Of a stretch of 64,000 nucleotides of DNA, positions 50,301-63,165 are shown piece after piece (position 1 is the first letter of the stretch; each line of letters begins with the position of its first letter). The position numbers and the translations under genes were made by a program. The notes under the pieces are model-generated. The model saw only the letters and a list, made by a program, of their open reading frames with translations. It made no database searches and was not told the DNA's origin. This stretch comes from Sitta carolinensis (lineage: Eukaryota > Chordata > Aves > Passeriformes > Sittidae), in the NCBI GenBank assembly GCA_032173965.1, contig CM063284.1, forward strand, positions 112,194,410 to 112,258,409, given 5' to 3'.

Positions 50301-51594
50301 ATTGCTGCTTACAATCTGTAGCTGCTGGAAAAGAGGCACTGTATGTTTCTCTGTTTAAAGAAGTTGTTCTTGAGGTAATGCTCATGACAGTTGTATTGAT
50401 GATTTCTATAGCAGCCTGCCTGCAGTTACTTGGAATAAGAGTGCAGGTGTTTTGCAAGAGCAGGACAGGCATGATGTGTGACTGAATCAGCTCCTTCCTC
50501 AGCCATGGGGAGGATGTTCTTCCACTGCATGCTCGGTTTTCATCAGTCTGGGAAGCCTTTGAATTACTGAAATACTCAAGGCAGCTTTTGAAGTGTGAAA
50601 TTACTTGTATGATGGTCCCTTCTGTCTGAGTATCTACCCAGTGTGTAAGGCCTTGCTGAAGTGCTCCTGTTAAAAGCTTGGACATAGTATGTCTGCTACA
50701 GGTCAGTGAACATGCTGCAGGTGGTTGCTTGTGGCAAACCCCACATTTGGGGTGGCTGTTCTGCCCCAAAAGGCTTGGGCTCTCTTTGTCCTCACAGCCA
50801 TTACTGATGTCTCTTCCTGTCTCCCATGTTGCATGTTGTAGCCCATCATGTCAGTCTCTCCAGTGTTTGCAATCCATCAGCACCAGGAAGGATATGCATT
50901 AGGTTTTTCTTGGCCATCTTCTTGGTTGGTATCTTGCAGGACAGCATGTGATTAGTCATGGTTATTTATGAGATTCATAGTCAAAGTAAAGAGTTACTTT
51001 TGGGAAGCCTGTGAGATCTTCAGCATAATAATCCTGTAATGGTGTGATACAGTGACATAAAAGTACATCCTTCTGGGAAGAAGTGGTACATGGGGAATTT
51101 TCTTTGTATGTACAGCAGTGATCATATATGGCATCTCTTTGAGATAGAGGTGGCATCATGATAGGAGTGACATGATAGAAAGACTTATCAACTCATCTGT
51201 AAAACTTCAAGAATAACATTTGTTTCTATTTCTGGTTAGTGATATGTAAATAAAGAGAATATATTTCTTTTAAATAGCCATAAGGCATGATTTTTTTGGT
51301 TTTCAGACAGTTTTTCCCTGAAGGGAAGACAAAACTGGTAATTTGAGAACAGCTCATTCTGATACTTGTGAGGATGGTCCCTTGTTAGAGCTTCACACTT
51401 ATGATTTCCCCCCCACAGTATTTCTGTTGTATCTTTTACTGGCTTCCAGCTTTAACAGTGTGTTTTACGCATATTTGTGTGCATACATGTGTTCAGAGTA
51501 GATAAATGTCTGTAGCAGATAAATATTGTATGTGTGTCAAATATGATGTAACGTGCTTTTCAGCCTTGATAGCCCTGGAATGTGGAAATTTGTT

Positions 51595-51630
51595 ATAAAA
51601 CCATCTTCGATCATAAAACCATCTTTGATC
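51595..51630 (+). repeat. 18 bp tandem duplication
   Basis: ATAAAACCATCTTCGATC is followed directly by ATAAAACCATCTTTGATC. One C/T difference separates the copies. Confidence 0.92.
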
Positions 51631-54087
51631 ATGAGAGCAGCCACATTACATGGCTAGATAGATGTTCTTGTGGCTTCTGTCACACCTATGTAGAGGGTGG
51701 CCTGTGCTTGTACAGGGATTGACCCTCTTTCAGATAATCTTTTTCAGTCTGCCAACGCTTCTCAAATATATTCAGAAGTACAAGCCAGGATCATCTTCCT
51801 GGCCTCTTAAATCTTCTCTTTACATGTCTCTGCTAGTTCTTTCTCCCTCACATCAAACCAAACTTCTCTTTTGTTTTCAAAGGCTTTGTTTAGTAAAGCC
51901 AAGCATTAGGTTTTGTATTTAGCAGCTTACTGCGGGTTTTGTTCTTTCCACCGGCCCATCACTGTCTGAATTGCCTGAAATTTCTACAATACGTGTTTTT
52001 CTGTCCCTTATGAAAGTAAAAACTTGAAAATCTGCCTTTATAACATTTGGTTGTCATCTTAACTTCTACTATGATGCTTGCAGAGGGTTTCCATCTGGAA
52101 CTGATTTCAAGCCTAAATGAGAAATTTTTTTTCAGTGGATCATTTTCAATAGTTTTGTTGGAATAGCTTTATATAATTCAGTGAGATCTTAATGCCTATT
52201 TCTTTTAATAATGAAAATTCATTTGTTCACATTTTTATCCTATTAATCCAATAATATTATCTACTGTGTATATACTGCTATGTATTAATATATCTTGGCT
52301 TAGGGCTTGAAAATAGTGTTCCTTGTTTCAACAACTGCACTTGACTACTTAATTTTAAACTATTTAATATACATTTCTTTGGTGAAATTGCAGATACTTG
52401 ATGTGAGTGTTTTTAGACATCTGCCTTTAGGCAGAACATAACAGACAATGGCAGATTACCTGGAAATTTACTTTCGGTTTGATAAGATATCTCTGTTTTC
52501 TTTATGAAGGAATCTTCAGCATTTGGCAGCAGTTACAGCAGTGATAGGTGTTAGGTTCCTTGGACTTAGACCTGTTTCCATTTGTTCAGCAACAACTCAA
52601 AGTGTCAAGAGTTTAGTTTAAAAGTACAGGAAAGGATTTAAGAATGAACAGCTTGATCAAGAGAAATTAGACGTTAGTTTGAATGTACAGTGAATTAAAA
52701 AATGCAGTGAATTAGTGAAGAGACATCTTGCTCTTGAATCCATACTGTGAAGATGTGAAGTGTAGGGAGATCCAAAAAGAAAACATGGATTCTGATGTTC
52801 ACTGGCTCCTCTCTGAGTCACAATCGTGCTCATGAAATGCTTGAGTGGGAAATGAGCATTCCAACGAGTGGGCAGTGCTGGATGACTGCACAGCTGACCT
52901 TTCTCCTCCTTGGAAAACAGATCTTGGTCTTTTGTTATGTTCCATACTCCCTTAGAGGTTGCAGCCCAAAAATAACATAACATCCAACTGTACTACTGGA
53001 AGAAAGGAGTGGTGAACATGTTTAAACTAAAGAGAGGTGAGCGGATGTGGTTTGTAGGCTGGTCAGAAGCTGTGCGAACAACTGGTTGTTGAACTGGTCT
53101 TTTGCGGTCATTTCAAATTTTCTTTGCTATACTGCAGAATTTTACCTCAAGCTTTTCTCTGTGTAATACTTTTGATACTGAAGTTTAAGAATATTTCAAG
53201 ACTCTGAGTTTTAATTTAGACCTACTTTTTTCAGTTTGGCAGTGCCAAGTGTACAGAATAGAGCAGGATTTCAGCAGTGAACTGGAACTCTGAAGTAGAT
53301 TTATTCTGTGATCATCACAAATTCGTGCACGTTGCATAAATTTCTTGTGGTTCATTTATCTCGCTTAGCTTAAATTCACACTTTGTGCACACATGGTTAG
53401 TATTTTGAGACTTCATTAATGAATGGTTACATAGAGGTTTATTTCCAGTTGATAGAGACAGTGGTTGCATATAGTGTGTTAGATATTGATTTACATGCAG
53501 TTTTGGTTTCTCAGAATCTTTTTCGAGATCTCATAGCAAATTTTCTCTGATGTATTACTTTTTGGAAGAACATTACACAGACCTGGAAAATAATTTGATT
53601 TGTTATAGGAGCCTTTAAAATGGATTTGCCTAAATCTGTTCTTGACGTCAATTAAATTTATTGTAAAGTCATATTTGCTCATTTATCAGTCTCTGTCATA
53701 ACTAATGCATTGTAAGGAAGAACACTTGGAAGTCTTAGAATTCATGTAGTATAATAAACACTTGAAGGGATTTCTCTGCAACCATTCTGTCTGTGAATAG
53801 AGCCAAAAATGCTAAATAAATGTTTTATTTTTTCTACTATAGCACTGTAAAAGGAAATAGTGGGTTATTATTTAGAGAGCTATAAATTCCCTAAGTAAAT
53901 TGCATTTTTGTTTGTATTTGAAAAAAAAAAACACAGCTGAACTGATGGGAAAGTAGCCCATGCTGCTTTTCAAATTCTGACTTTAAGAAAACAAAATCTT
54001 TTCCTACATTAGTATTTAATTTCAAAATTGCTGTGTGGGAAAATGGGTGAATCTGTATATGAATTTGTTACATTTTTCTTGTTATCA

Positions 54088-54190
54088 CAATAATGAAAAT
54101 AAAAAATATTTTTTAAAAATATTTTTTAATAATTTTAATTAAAAATATTAATTAAAATAAAATAAAAATAGTTAAATAATTAAAATAAAA
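54088..54190. repeat. AT-rich low-complexity tract
   Basis: About 100 bases are almost only A and T, with self-complementary words such as AAAAATATTTTTTAAAAATATTTTTTAATAATTTTAATTAAAAATATTAATT. It could form cruciforms, but is most simply decayed low-complexity DNA. Confidence 0.85.
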
Positions 54191-57123
54191 CTGAAATACA
54201 GGAATAATTTGAATGAACATGAAGATAACCTAGTATGAAACAAGCTAGAAAACACTGTCAAACCAGTTATTAACATTTGCTTTATGATGACTTCACCATC
54301 TTACTAAATAGTCATGTTTTGGCAAGGCCTCAAATGTATGAGGCATCTGCATGTAGGATTAATGTAAAGTACTGTATAAATAGCATAGTAGTAACAGTCA
54401 AAGTTATCCCTTTAAAGTAGAGAGAGGAGAACTGCCCATAGTGATTGTCTGTCTCACAGCACCTTGACAGCTACTCATTCTGTAAAATGAATCAGCAAGC
54501 AAGTGTATTAATTGCTGATATGAGACATTAAACCACTTACAATTTATGTTTTGCTATCCTTGTATTCAACAGATGCCTGTTAGGAAAGATTTGTCTCTTT
54601 TCGTTACTTTGAGGTGGTAAGTTATCTATCAAGAATAAAAGCTCACATCCCTGGTGTAGGTGTTAATTGCCAGCTGGATTAATAGTGGAGACTGTGTTGT
54701 CCAGCTATGTGTTTGCACAAAACCTTTCAGAACTTTCACTGTCAGTACAGCTCCTTGTATGACACATGCAGCATGATGGCAGAAACTTCATTTTCCTAGG
54801 CAATCAAATCAAAAAACAATCACCTCTATGCCAACATGTCCTTTGGTTTTCTGTTACTCTCTGAATGTTTGGCCTACTGTGTTCTATTTCAGAATACAAT
54901 TGTGTGTTTATAGAAAACATATTGCGAGTCTTAGTTAAAGCTTACTTTGGACAAATTGGTAGTTATAATACAACTGGGAAAGACAGTTCATTAATATAGA
55001 TGGGGATATGAGACATAGACTTCCATTAATTTGTCTGAGTAGTTTTTAAATTATGGCTGGGGGACTGTGAAATATACTTTAGTGTTCAACAAATGGGCTA
55101 AGAGAAACAGTGATCAGTGGCAGAAGGCATTTTGCAAAGAAACCAGATAGATGAAAGGTTTCTGCTTCATACTTCCAGGCTCTGCAGTTCATTGTTATTC
55201 AATCACAAAAGATTAAAGCAAATTAGAGCTTAGAAACTATGAACCAAGAGCTGCCCAGCAAAATGTCCAAAGTCACAGGGGAGCCCTACAAACTGATTCA
55301 AGTGCACAGGGATAAATTCCAGAACTCCTATTTGTGTTTAAATATTTATTACCATTTCAACTTTTTATTTTCCTATGACATATGTCTCTTTCCCATGCTG
55401 GATTTCCAGCCTTTGAAAGAACAGTAAACATTTCTCTTTCTTGCAAAAAGAAGAGTCACTTTGTACTGTCTCATTCCTCTGGCATTAACAGGGGATTGTA
55501 CACTGAAACATTTTACTTACTGATTGGAATTGAATTATTTTCCACTAATGAGTATTTATCGTTTGGATTTTTTTAAATATTTTTTTTTTAATGTGATACC
55601 TAACACTTGAAGGAACTTCATAACAGTTTATTTATTCCCCCTGCATTTTTGGGGAGCAGAAGTTCCTAGAGTCACTCAGATCCTCCCACATCCATGCAGT
55701 GTTCTTGAAGATTGAATGTAGCATTCAGACCTGCATTTTTAAACCATGTTAAACAAATTGCCCATAGAACTGAGGGAAAAATGTCTCATTACTGGCAAAA
55801 TTGGCACAATTTGTAAACTGGCTTAGTACGTCTGTTGGTTTCTGTTCAAATGAAAGGTGTGAAACATTTTTGTTTAGCTGAGTGTATTTGCTATAAAAAG
55901 ACTAAAATTTCACAGTGATAAATTCTAGTAGAAGTTTGCTCCTGGCAAAATATTGGTGCACGCATGCTATGAATCCCCAGGAAACTGAGTTTCATGCTGA
56001 ATCAGACCTGGGAGTATTGAAAAGCATTTGTTCACAGGCATTTTTGGAAATTCAAAACCATCTATGTTAGTATAGAGTGTGCTTCAGAGGCTTTTCATGT
56101 CCTACAAAGAAGGGAAATACCTTAATATATCTTAAAGGTTGGAGTAAAGAGCTAAAGAGAAATCTGACAGATACGTAATTCACCTTGGCTGTTTAAGTGC
56201 TGTGTAAGAACTGAATGCAAATCTGTAGCAGAATGAGGAAAGTGGTCACATGCACTCTTTTCATGCATTCTGAGACTGCTCATCTGAAAGGCTAGTTCTG
56301 AAAAAACAGCAGGATCAGTATGCAGAAAATCTTGTAAACACATGCATGTAATTTAAAAAATAATTTTTTTTAGCACAAATTTTAAAATCCGTGTTCAGTA
56401 CTAAAACACTGTGGTGGATTTACATCTTTTATGTATTCACATGAGTAACCTGGTTTGCTGATAATATTGTTTATCTTTGTCAAATTTTTCATCCTCTTCC
56501 AGTGGATGTGCTTTGTAATCAATATACTCAGGGTGTCTTATATTCAACTCAGAAACAAAATAAAAAATTGCTTAATCTGGTGGCATCAACCAAGCAGGGA
56601 ACTGTTATACTAAAGCAACTTTCCCTTACCAAGGTTTGACTGATCACTACTGTAAAGCTGGAGAACAAGACAAATTTATATTACAAATGAAAATAGTGAG
56701 GCGTGTCTGATAAATTTGGAAATCAACGAAAGAAAGATAAACTGAGTTCATTGGATCTAAAGCCAAGAGCATTGCTATGGGGAGTGTATAATGTGCTGTG
56801 ATATAATTTCCAGTGGTAACTTTATGAATAAAAGCATAGAACATACAAACTATTCTGACAATAAAAAATTGTGTGTAGTGGGCACTATGAATATAGGTAA
56901 AAAAAAAAGGAAAAAGAGAGACAGACAATGAATAGTAGAAGCTCATGTGTGATGGGTAGCCTTCCACTCTTGAGAGGCTCTCTTGAGCAGAGTTCCTGTT
57001 TCTTCTCCTCTTCTCCTTTGTTGTGAATGTCTGGTGAACTTTTGGAAGCTGGCAAGGATTTTTCTGGCAGACTGAGAGAATGCTGCCATCCAGGAAACTC
57101 TTATTGTCTGCAGCCTTAGTAGG

Positions 57124-57124
<1 letters not shown>

Positions 57125-57162
<38 letters not shown>
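57125..57162 (+). repeat. Poly(T) tract, 38 bases
   Basis: This is an uninterrupted run of 38 T, the longest homopolymer in the window. On the minus strand it would be a poly(A) tail, so I looked for a retroposed gene ending here and reading leftward or rightward. I found none that I could name. Confidence 0.93.
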
Positions 57163-57163
<1 letters not shown>

Positions 57164-57529
57164 ATTGCAGAGAGAGTCTTCATTTGCTTAATGAAAAGTG
57201 AAACTTGAAGTGATGGGCCTTCTTTCGACAGCATTGTGGAAGAAATTCTCCTTGTCACAGCTAGTGACCAGATGATCTTTTCCTATAGCTCTTCTGCTTT
57301 GATAAACATTAAATCTCTGCATATTAGGTGCTTGTGAGCCTTAAAAACTGACTTTCTTTTTTTGTTTTTATTTTGCATTCCCTTGCAATAAATCTCTTCT
57401 CAATTCTGTTCAGCCCTATTTATTCAGTTCCCTTAATTATAATACTGTTTTTACTGATTTTGATGTTGATTTACGTAGTCACAAAGGGTCAGAGCAAGTG
57501 TTAAGTGTGATAAGGGAAGTGGGATGTAA

Positions 57530-57876
57530 AGCTGGCGCTAGAAAGGCAGCATTTTAGGAAGGGGCTGGTACGTGGAGGAGGCAGTGGTAGTGGCTGTGTT
57601 ACTCTTGAGTTTGGAGGTGGCAGGAGCAGCTATACAGGAGAGCAGCATGTGCTGCCACTGCCCTGATGCCTTCCTGGCCACACGGTGGGGATGAGAGGGA
57701 AGCCAGCCGGTGGGAGCTGTGCTGGGACACCGCAGGTGCCGCGCTGTTCGTGCCGGCAGTGGCTCTGCGCCACCCTCTGCATCCCAGCTGGAGCACAGCT
57801 GGGAAGTGTCAGGGCACATCGCTGGTTCCAGCTTCACTGCCACGACTGGCTTCCTTCCTCACCCAGGTGGCTGAAG
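57530..57876 (+). promoter_or_regulatory. GC-rich patch with splice donor, candidate alternative exon
   Basis: About 350 bases are clearly GC-richer than the surrounding intron-like DNA, with CpGs clustered at 57705-57770 and SP1-unlike but varied composition. It ends at a consensus donor, GAAG|GTAAGG, at 57876/57877, preceded by CTTCCTCACCCAG. A plus frame from 57666 is open across the donor for 101 codons, without familiar protein sequence. It could be an alternative first exon, a decayed repeat or an ordinary GC fluctuation. Confidence 0.2.
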
Positions 57877-60800
57877 GTAAGGCCTTAGTCCTGCATCTGT
57901 TTGGATGCACCAAGAGTTGCTTAAATTTGGGTATAAATCAGTCACAGTCGTGTGGTCCCTTTATACTCTAAGCTAATATTGTTCTTAGCTCTCAATTAAC
58001 AGTTCCTTTCTTGTGCTCTTATCTTATTCTCCATGTTTCCTGGTTATACTGTAAGTAGTCCTTTGGAAACTGCTTGTCAACCCAACTAAAGCACAGATGA
58101 TAAGTTGTCTAATGTCTTTTTGTGTACTGTTTGACATTCTGTTCTTGTAAATAATTTATTAGCAGAGAAATTGAAATGAAAATTTGACTCTGGCTTCTTT
58201 AAGATGTTCATCTTGACAATTTATGATCTTTCACAAAATATTTATCTTGTGTTCAGGAACAAAAATGAACCAAGAGACAGATTTGATATTGCATCAGTGG
58301 GTTCATTCCACTTTTACATGTTTTTCAGTAAAAGAGATTGAATCCCATCTAATCAAAGTTGAAAAACTTCAGATGAAATGTTAGGAAGCCTTAAGTTTTG
58401 AAGGCAGCATGAAAGAGCTGGAGTGCAGTCAGTGAGGGAGGTTACCATTGAAGCTGTCTGGAAACTCGGTTTGTTACAAAGACAAAGACAGTATAACCTG
58501 TTTCATGTTTTTCCCTGATACTTCAATGTTTCAATTTTAAAGGTACTGGGAATCTTTATCAGTTGCTTTGAACATTTTCACAGTTATTTTGGTTTCTATA
58601 AAGCAATGTGAAAACAGCGAGTTGTAATTTAGCTGAGAGATATTTTGAGATCATTAATTTCCATGTTGCAAATAGAAATTCATATTCTGCAGAGGCCAAC
58701 AAAGAGGCCAATTGTCCTCCCAACGACCTTTATGTTACTTTGTCTTTGCATATAATACACATAAATAGCAATTGTTGTCTTGGTTTTTTTTTTTGTTTTG
58801 TTTTTAGTTTGACTCAAACTGAATTTTCAGTCTATCATTTTACTTCATCAAGATCAGGCTTTTGGAATTGCTGTGTTCCCTGGTTTTAGAGCTAACAGGA
58901 AAATACAGAAGCTGATTTTGCACATAATTCACACCTGCTGAAATATGTGGTTTAGCCTTGCATTATTAAGCTGAATCAAAGTTGTCCATTGTGTTAAATA
59001 GCAGTGTACTGGTGATGACCATGCTGAATGGCTCTTAAGCTGCCTTCTGTCTGCAAAAGGCTGTCTGTGCAGGAATTAATGTTATTCTTAGGAGAGGTTT
59101 TAAACCAGTGCAGCCTGGGTGTCAGGTTGGCCCTTATTCTCAGATACTTTGCTTTTGAAGTAGTAGGTTATCTCTTCACTGAGAAGAGCATCATTTGTTG
59201 CCTTTCAGAGTGCTGTCATTCTGTACTGGTGGCGTTGACACATCATGTCAGCCAACAGAGGTTAAAATAGATTCTCTTCCCGGTATTAGCTGGTGAGTGA
59301 ATGCATAAGTTAAGGTAACACCTCTTAGCTTAATTCTGGAAAATACCCTGAAATTCTAACACTGAGTAGAATAACGTTTCCTGGATGTAGCACAAGGTCA
59401 TGGATGATCTGATTGACATTGATAAGCTCAGTTGTTGAATCAGTACACCAAGTTTTGCTGCCTTAGAAATACTTTGAAATACTTGCTTTACTGGGCTTAT
59501 GCAGAGTGGTAATTTGACCCAGGCAGTTTCTATTGCTGTGCCTTTCCAGATCTCATTAGTGTGTTGTCTTTAGACTCCCTCTCCAAAGCTCTTTCTCTGC
59601 TCACACAGTGCAAAAACTGGTTGGATTTTTGAGTGCACTACTCAGCCAGAGAAAACATGCCCAAGACCTCTTCAAGGAGGTTCCTGCGTCTCCTTTGTGA
59701 CAGAGTGTTTTGTGATGTGTCAGTTTGTCTAGCATAGAAGATAAGGTAAAGCACCTTTGAAAAATAGAGACTTTTAAAATATGTGTTGCCTTTGACAACG
59801 ACCAAGCAGAATATAAGGAAATGTTTGCTGCTTCTGGAAACTCAGATAACTTCAGGAACTAAATTAAATATTGACATTATTTTTCCTGCATGTATGTTTT
59901 AGCATATCAAGAGGTTTCTTTATCAGCATAAAACCTGTACTTGGACACACTCTTATGCTTTTTGTATTTCTGGTTTTCCTCCTTTTAAATTTATACCTAT
60001 ATCTTGGCGACCATACTCCACTTAAAAAAAAAAAAAGTGTTTTATTGGCGTTTTTGCAGAAGTTTTACCCAACTTAGCCATGTGTATTTCTCCTGTGCAT
60101 GCCTTGTCACAGGATGCCATTCCTATCCCTGCAGAGAAACCATATTTTGAGCCTTGTATTTCAGATAAACCTCATTCTTCCATGAGCGGTCTCTCCCTGG
60201 TTGCTCACTGAAGCTGATTGCCACACCTGTCCACTTCTAAGATTTTTCCTTCAGCAGTCAATGGTGACATTACAAAGAGAAATTCTAGGAGTAACATTGA
60301 AGGAGGTGCAAGAGCTGCTGATGCAGAAAATCCTGCCAATACTAATAAATCAAGGTCTTTTTAAATGTCCACTCTTCTGAGCAATTAAGGTCAGAAGATG
60401 TATCTTAAGGGAAAAAAACCAACCAAACAAAAAACAGTACACCCTACTCTTCTCCAAAGCCCCTTTAAAAGTCCACAATTTTCCTCTATTTCAATGCCAG
60501 GTGGCTTAACTTAAATATCTTCAGATCCCAGAATTTTCCTTCTGGGAGAATTAGTTTATTAGTCCAGTTTACAGGTAAGATTGTTGAAATTCCTCATTCT
60601 GTTTGTATTCATAGCCAAGAGTAAGTTCTCAGGTCCTGTGTTCAGATATCCACGTTTGCACAGCATTGCTCTGCATGGTTTGTGGTGTGGATTGAATTCA
60701 GTTCATCTCCAGGCAAGAAACCCATGGAGCAAAGCACAGTGTCTCTGGCATCTTGTGGGACCACATTCCAGTAATCACAGGAGACAGATTCTCTGTGTAC

Positions 60801-62555
60801 ATAAATCATGTGTGTTTGACAAGAAAATTACTATTGCATTTCAGTTACCAAATAAATCTTCCTAATAATATTATCACATACTTGTATTTTCCACAGCATT
60901 GTGAGTTTGGGGCTTTTTAAGATTTGAAGCTCAACATCAAGAATAAACTTTGAAATTACATATATTCCTATTTGTTTTCAATAATTTTTTTCATAGAAAA
61001 AGGGTAGAGCGTGTTCCGTTTAAGCATTTATTGCTTTGATTTTTGATCCTTTGCTTGTAAATAATCAGTATTCATCTAAGTACAGCACCAGAAAGGACAC
61101 AAATATTAAAAAAAGACTTTTCACTTTTTTTTTCACTGTGACACTTTGAAAATAAATAAAAATAACCCTTTCATACTCATTTCAAAACATCAAGATTTTT
61201 TTTGTGTTTATTGAAAATTTCTTCAAATATATTGCATGGTCAAACTTGTGAATTTACATTTCTTTAGTTTTTGACAGGTTAAAATTTTTATAAACCTCGT
61301 ATCTATCTTTTGGGTGAGACTTAGCTCTACTGATGACAGCAGAATTTTTCAGCTCATATTTTTTCCTGTTTATGTAGGCATTTTTATGTTTATCCAGCCA
61401 TGAAATGTATATTAGCAGTGCTTCAGACACCTGGGAAGTTAGAGTATGTTTTCTGACTGGTAGGAAAAGGTGAATAAAAATTATGGTTCTTGCTTACAAA
61501 CCTCTCCCAGAAAGTGCGATGCCCATTCCAATTTCTTGTGTCTATGTACCAGGAATAAAGTTTGCTGAAGCAAAAGTTTTGGTTAACTCTCTTGTTTTAC
61601 TATTTGCCAGAAATAAGGACATGTGTGATTTTCTTTTCCTTTGTGGATGGGCTTTGACAGTACACCTGGGTTCATGCACCCTGTACTTTAGTTGTTGAAG
61701 GACTTGGATAGGGCAAGAAGCTTCACTTTTGGTTGGTGGGGGTACTTAAGTCCTCCATCTCTCTTTTTTTTTTTTTTTTCCTTTAATGAAAAGATAAAGT
61801 TATTAAGATTGCAACTTCGATTGTTAAAACCACTAAATACGTGTGTTCATCAGCTTGTCTGTACATGTCACAAGATGGTCCAGTAATATCACAACATACT
61901 GTATTCCACTGAGTGTTGCAGCATTCAATAAATAGGATAAAGGGTAATCACAGATGAGTTGGAATTCTCATATAGTTACAATATGATGAGTTGCAGTATT
62001 ATTTGCTACTTCTGAAATAAGGCACAGAGCCACAGGGTTAATGGAACAGTGAAATGAAATAGTGAATCTGCACAAATACTGATCTGAATGTTATTTGGTG
62101 AAAAAGTAACATTTGATTCTTAAATTCTAACATAGATTTGATTTACCTTTACTTGTGTGATATTTGCATGTAACATGTGGCTGTATCTAATAGACATGTT
62201 TTATAAACACTTGCTTTCATTTGTTTTGATATGGGACATAAAGTTGACTTCTTTATAAGTGGCTAATGTTTGCATGCTTCTTGCACACTTTTTCTAGGGA
62301 ATGAAGCAGTTCAGATAAGTATGTTTTTATTAAAGAAAATTAGTTTGACCTGATACATGCCAAAACCTTATTTTGATAGTTTTACTATATAGGAATTAGA
62401 AGTACAACTTATGATATCTGAAGCAAGCTGTGCATTCTGAATTGCTCTTTTAATCCTTTATTGAACAGGTGGAAAGTTTTTGCTAGTCTGTCCTCATTTT
62501 TACTAGGTTTTTGGCAACTTTTCAGTGTGAGAGAAAAATGCCTTTTCTTGCTTTT

Positions 62556-62580
62556 TCAGGTATTTTTAGAAAATACCTGA
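62556..62580. repeat. Perfect short inverted repeat (11 bp stem, 3-base loop)
   Basis: TCAGGTATTTT, a TAG loop and AAAATACCTGA are exactly complementary. It could form a small hairpin in RNA. The stem is too short for a typical microRNA precursor. Confidence 0.85.
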
Positions 62581-62840
62581 TAGTACCTGGTACTGGGAAG
62601 CAGACAATTTAGGATTAAAGAGTCATGAACTCTGTATGTTCACTATTGCCTTATAACCAAATGACAGGACATGTGCTGTAGAATTTCTGGTATGTAAAGA
62701 TGCCTGCTGCTGTAAACACTGTCTTTAAAGTATTGGAGCAAACTGAAAATGCCAAACCCAAAGAAAAAGGACATTGGAACACCTAATGGAATCTAAGGCA
62801 GTAAATATTTACCTGGTAAGAAACAAACTTGTGAACTGGA

Positions 62841-63165
62841 ACCTGAAAGCTGGTTGTAGTGAGGTGGGTGTTGGTCTCCTCTCACATGTAACAAGTGATG
62901 GGAAAAAGGGAAATGGCCTCAAAGTGTACCAGGGGAGGTTTAGATTGGGTATTAGGAAAAATTTCTTCACTGAAAGGTGTGGCAAGTATCAGAACAGGCT
63001 GCCTAGGGAAGCTGGTTAGTCACCATCTCCAGAGCTATTTAAAAGATGTGTAGATGTGGTGCTAAGGGACATGATTTAGTGCTGGACTTGGCAGTGTTAA
63101 GTTTATGGTTGGACTTGATGACCTTTAAGGTCTTTTCCAACATAAATGATCCTAAGATTCTGTAT
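62841..63165 (+). mobile_element. CR1 LINE 3' end, well preserved
   Basis: This is the clearest repeat in the window. In order it carries ACCTGAAAG.TGGTTGTAG.GAGGTGGGTGTTGGTCTCCTCTC, TAACAAGTGATGGGAAAAAGGG, ACCAGGGGAGGTTTAGATTGG, TTAGGAAAAATTTCTTCACTGAAAGG, CAGGCTGCCTAGGGAAGCTGGTTAGTCACCATC, GATGTGGTGCTAAGGGACATG, and the GGTTGGACTTGATGACCTTTAAGGTCTTTTCCAAC tail ending in AATGATCCTAAGATTCTGT. It covers the extreme C-terminal coding end and 3' UTR of a CR1 element, 5'-truncated, in plus orientation. Its low divergence compared with the other CR1 pieces here suggests a younger insertion. Confidence 0.95.

Larger units (their letters stand above)
41401..62840. other. Intron-like sequence downstream of the CpG island
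   Basis: Over 21 kb without a supportable coding exon on either strand is consistent with a long first intron. Open frames of 98 codons (45533, +), 86 codons (48746, +), 171 codons (50769, -) and 203 codons (57258, -, spanning a T run) are present. None has recognised protein sequence, and the last is inflated by the homopolymer. The stretch 46500-46720 is non-repetitive and varied and might be a conserved element, though I cannot test this. Few transposons are recognisable, which fits the low repeat load of bird introns. Confidence 0.5.

Noticed and set aside
50254..50769. 171-codon minus-strand frame
   Set aside because: It is the longest frame in ordinary-composition sequence, but about one such chance frame is expected in a window of this size. 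No family resemblance or splice context is visible. A translated search would settle it.
56647..57258. 203-codon minus-strand frame
   Set aside because: It is stretched by the T38 homopolymer, which encodes only lysines. The rest is low-complexity and hydrophobic with no recognisable domain.
62556..62580. Hairpin as a microRNA precursor
   Set aside because: An 11 bp stem with a 3-base loop is far too short for a pre-miRNA.
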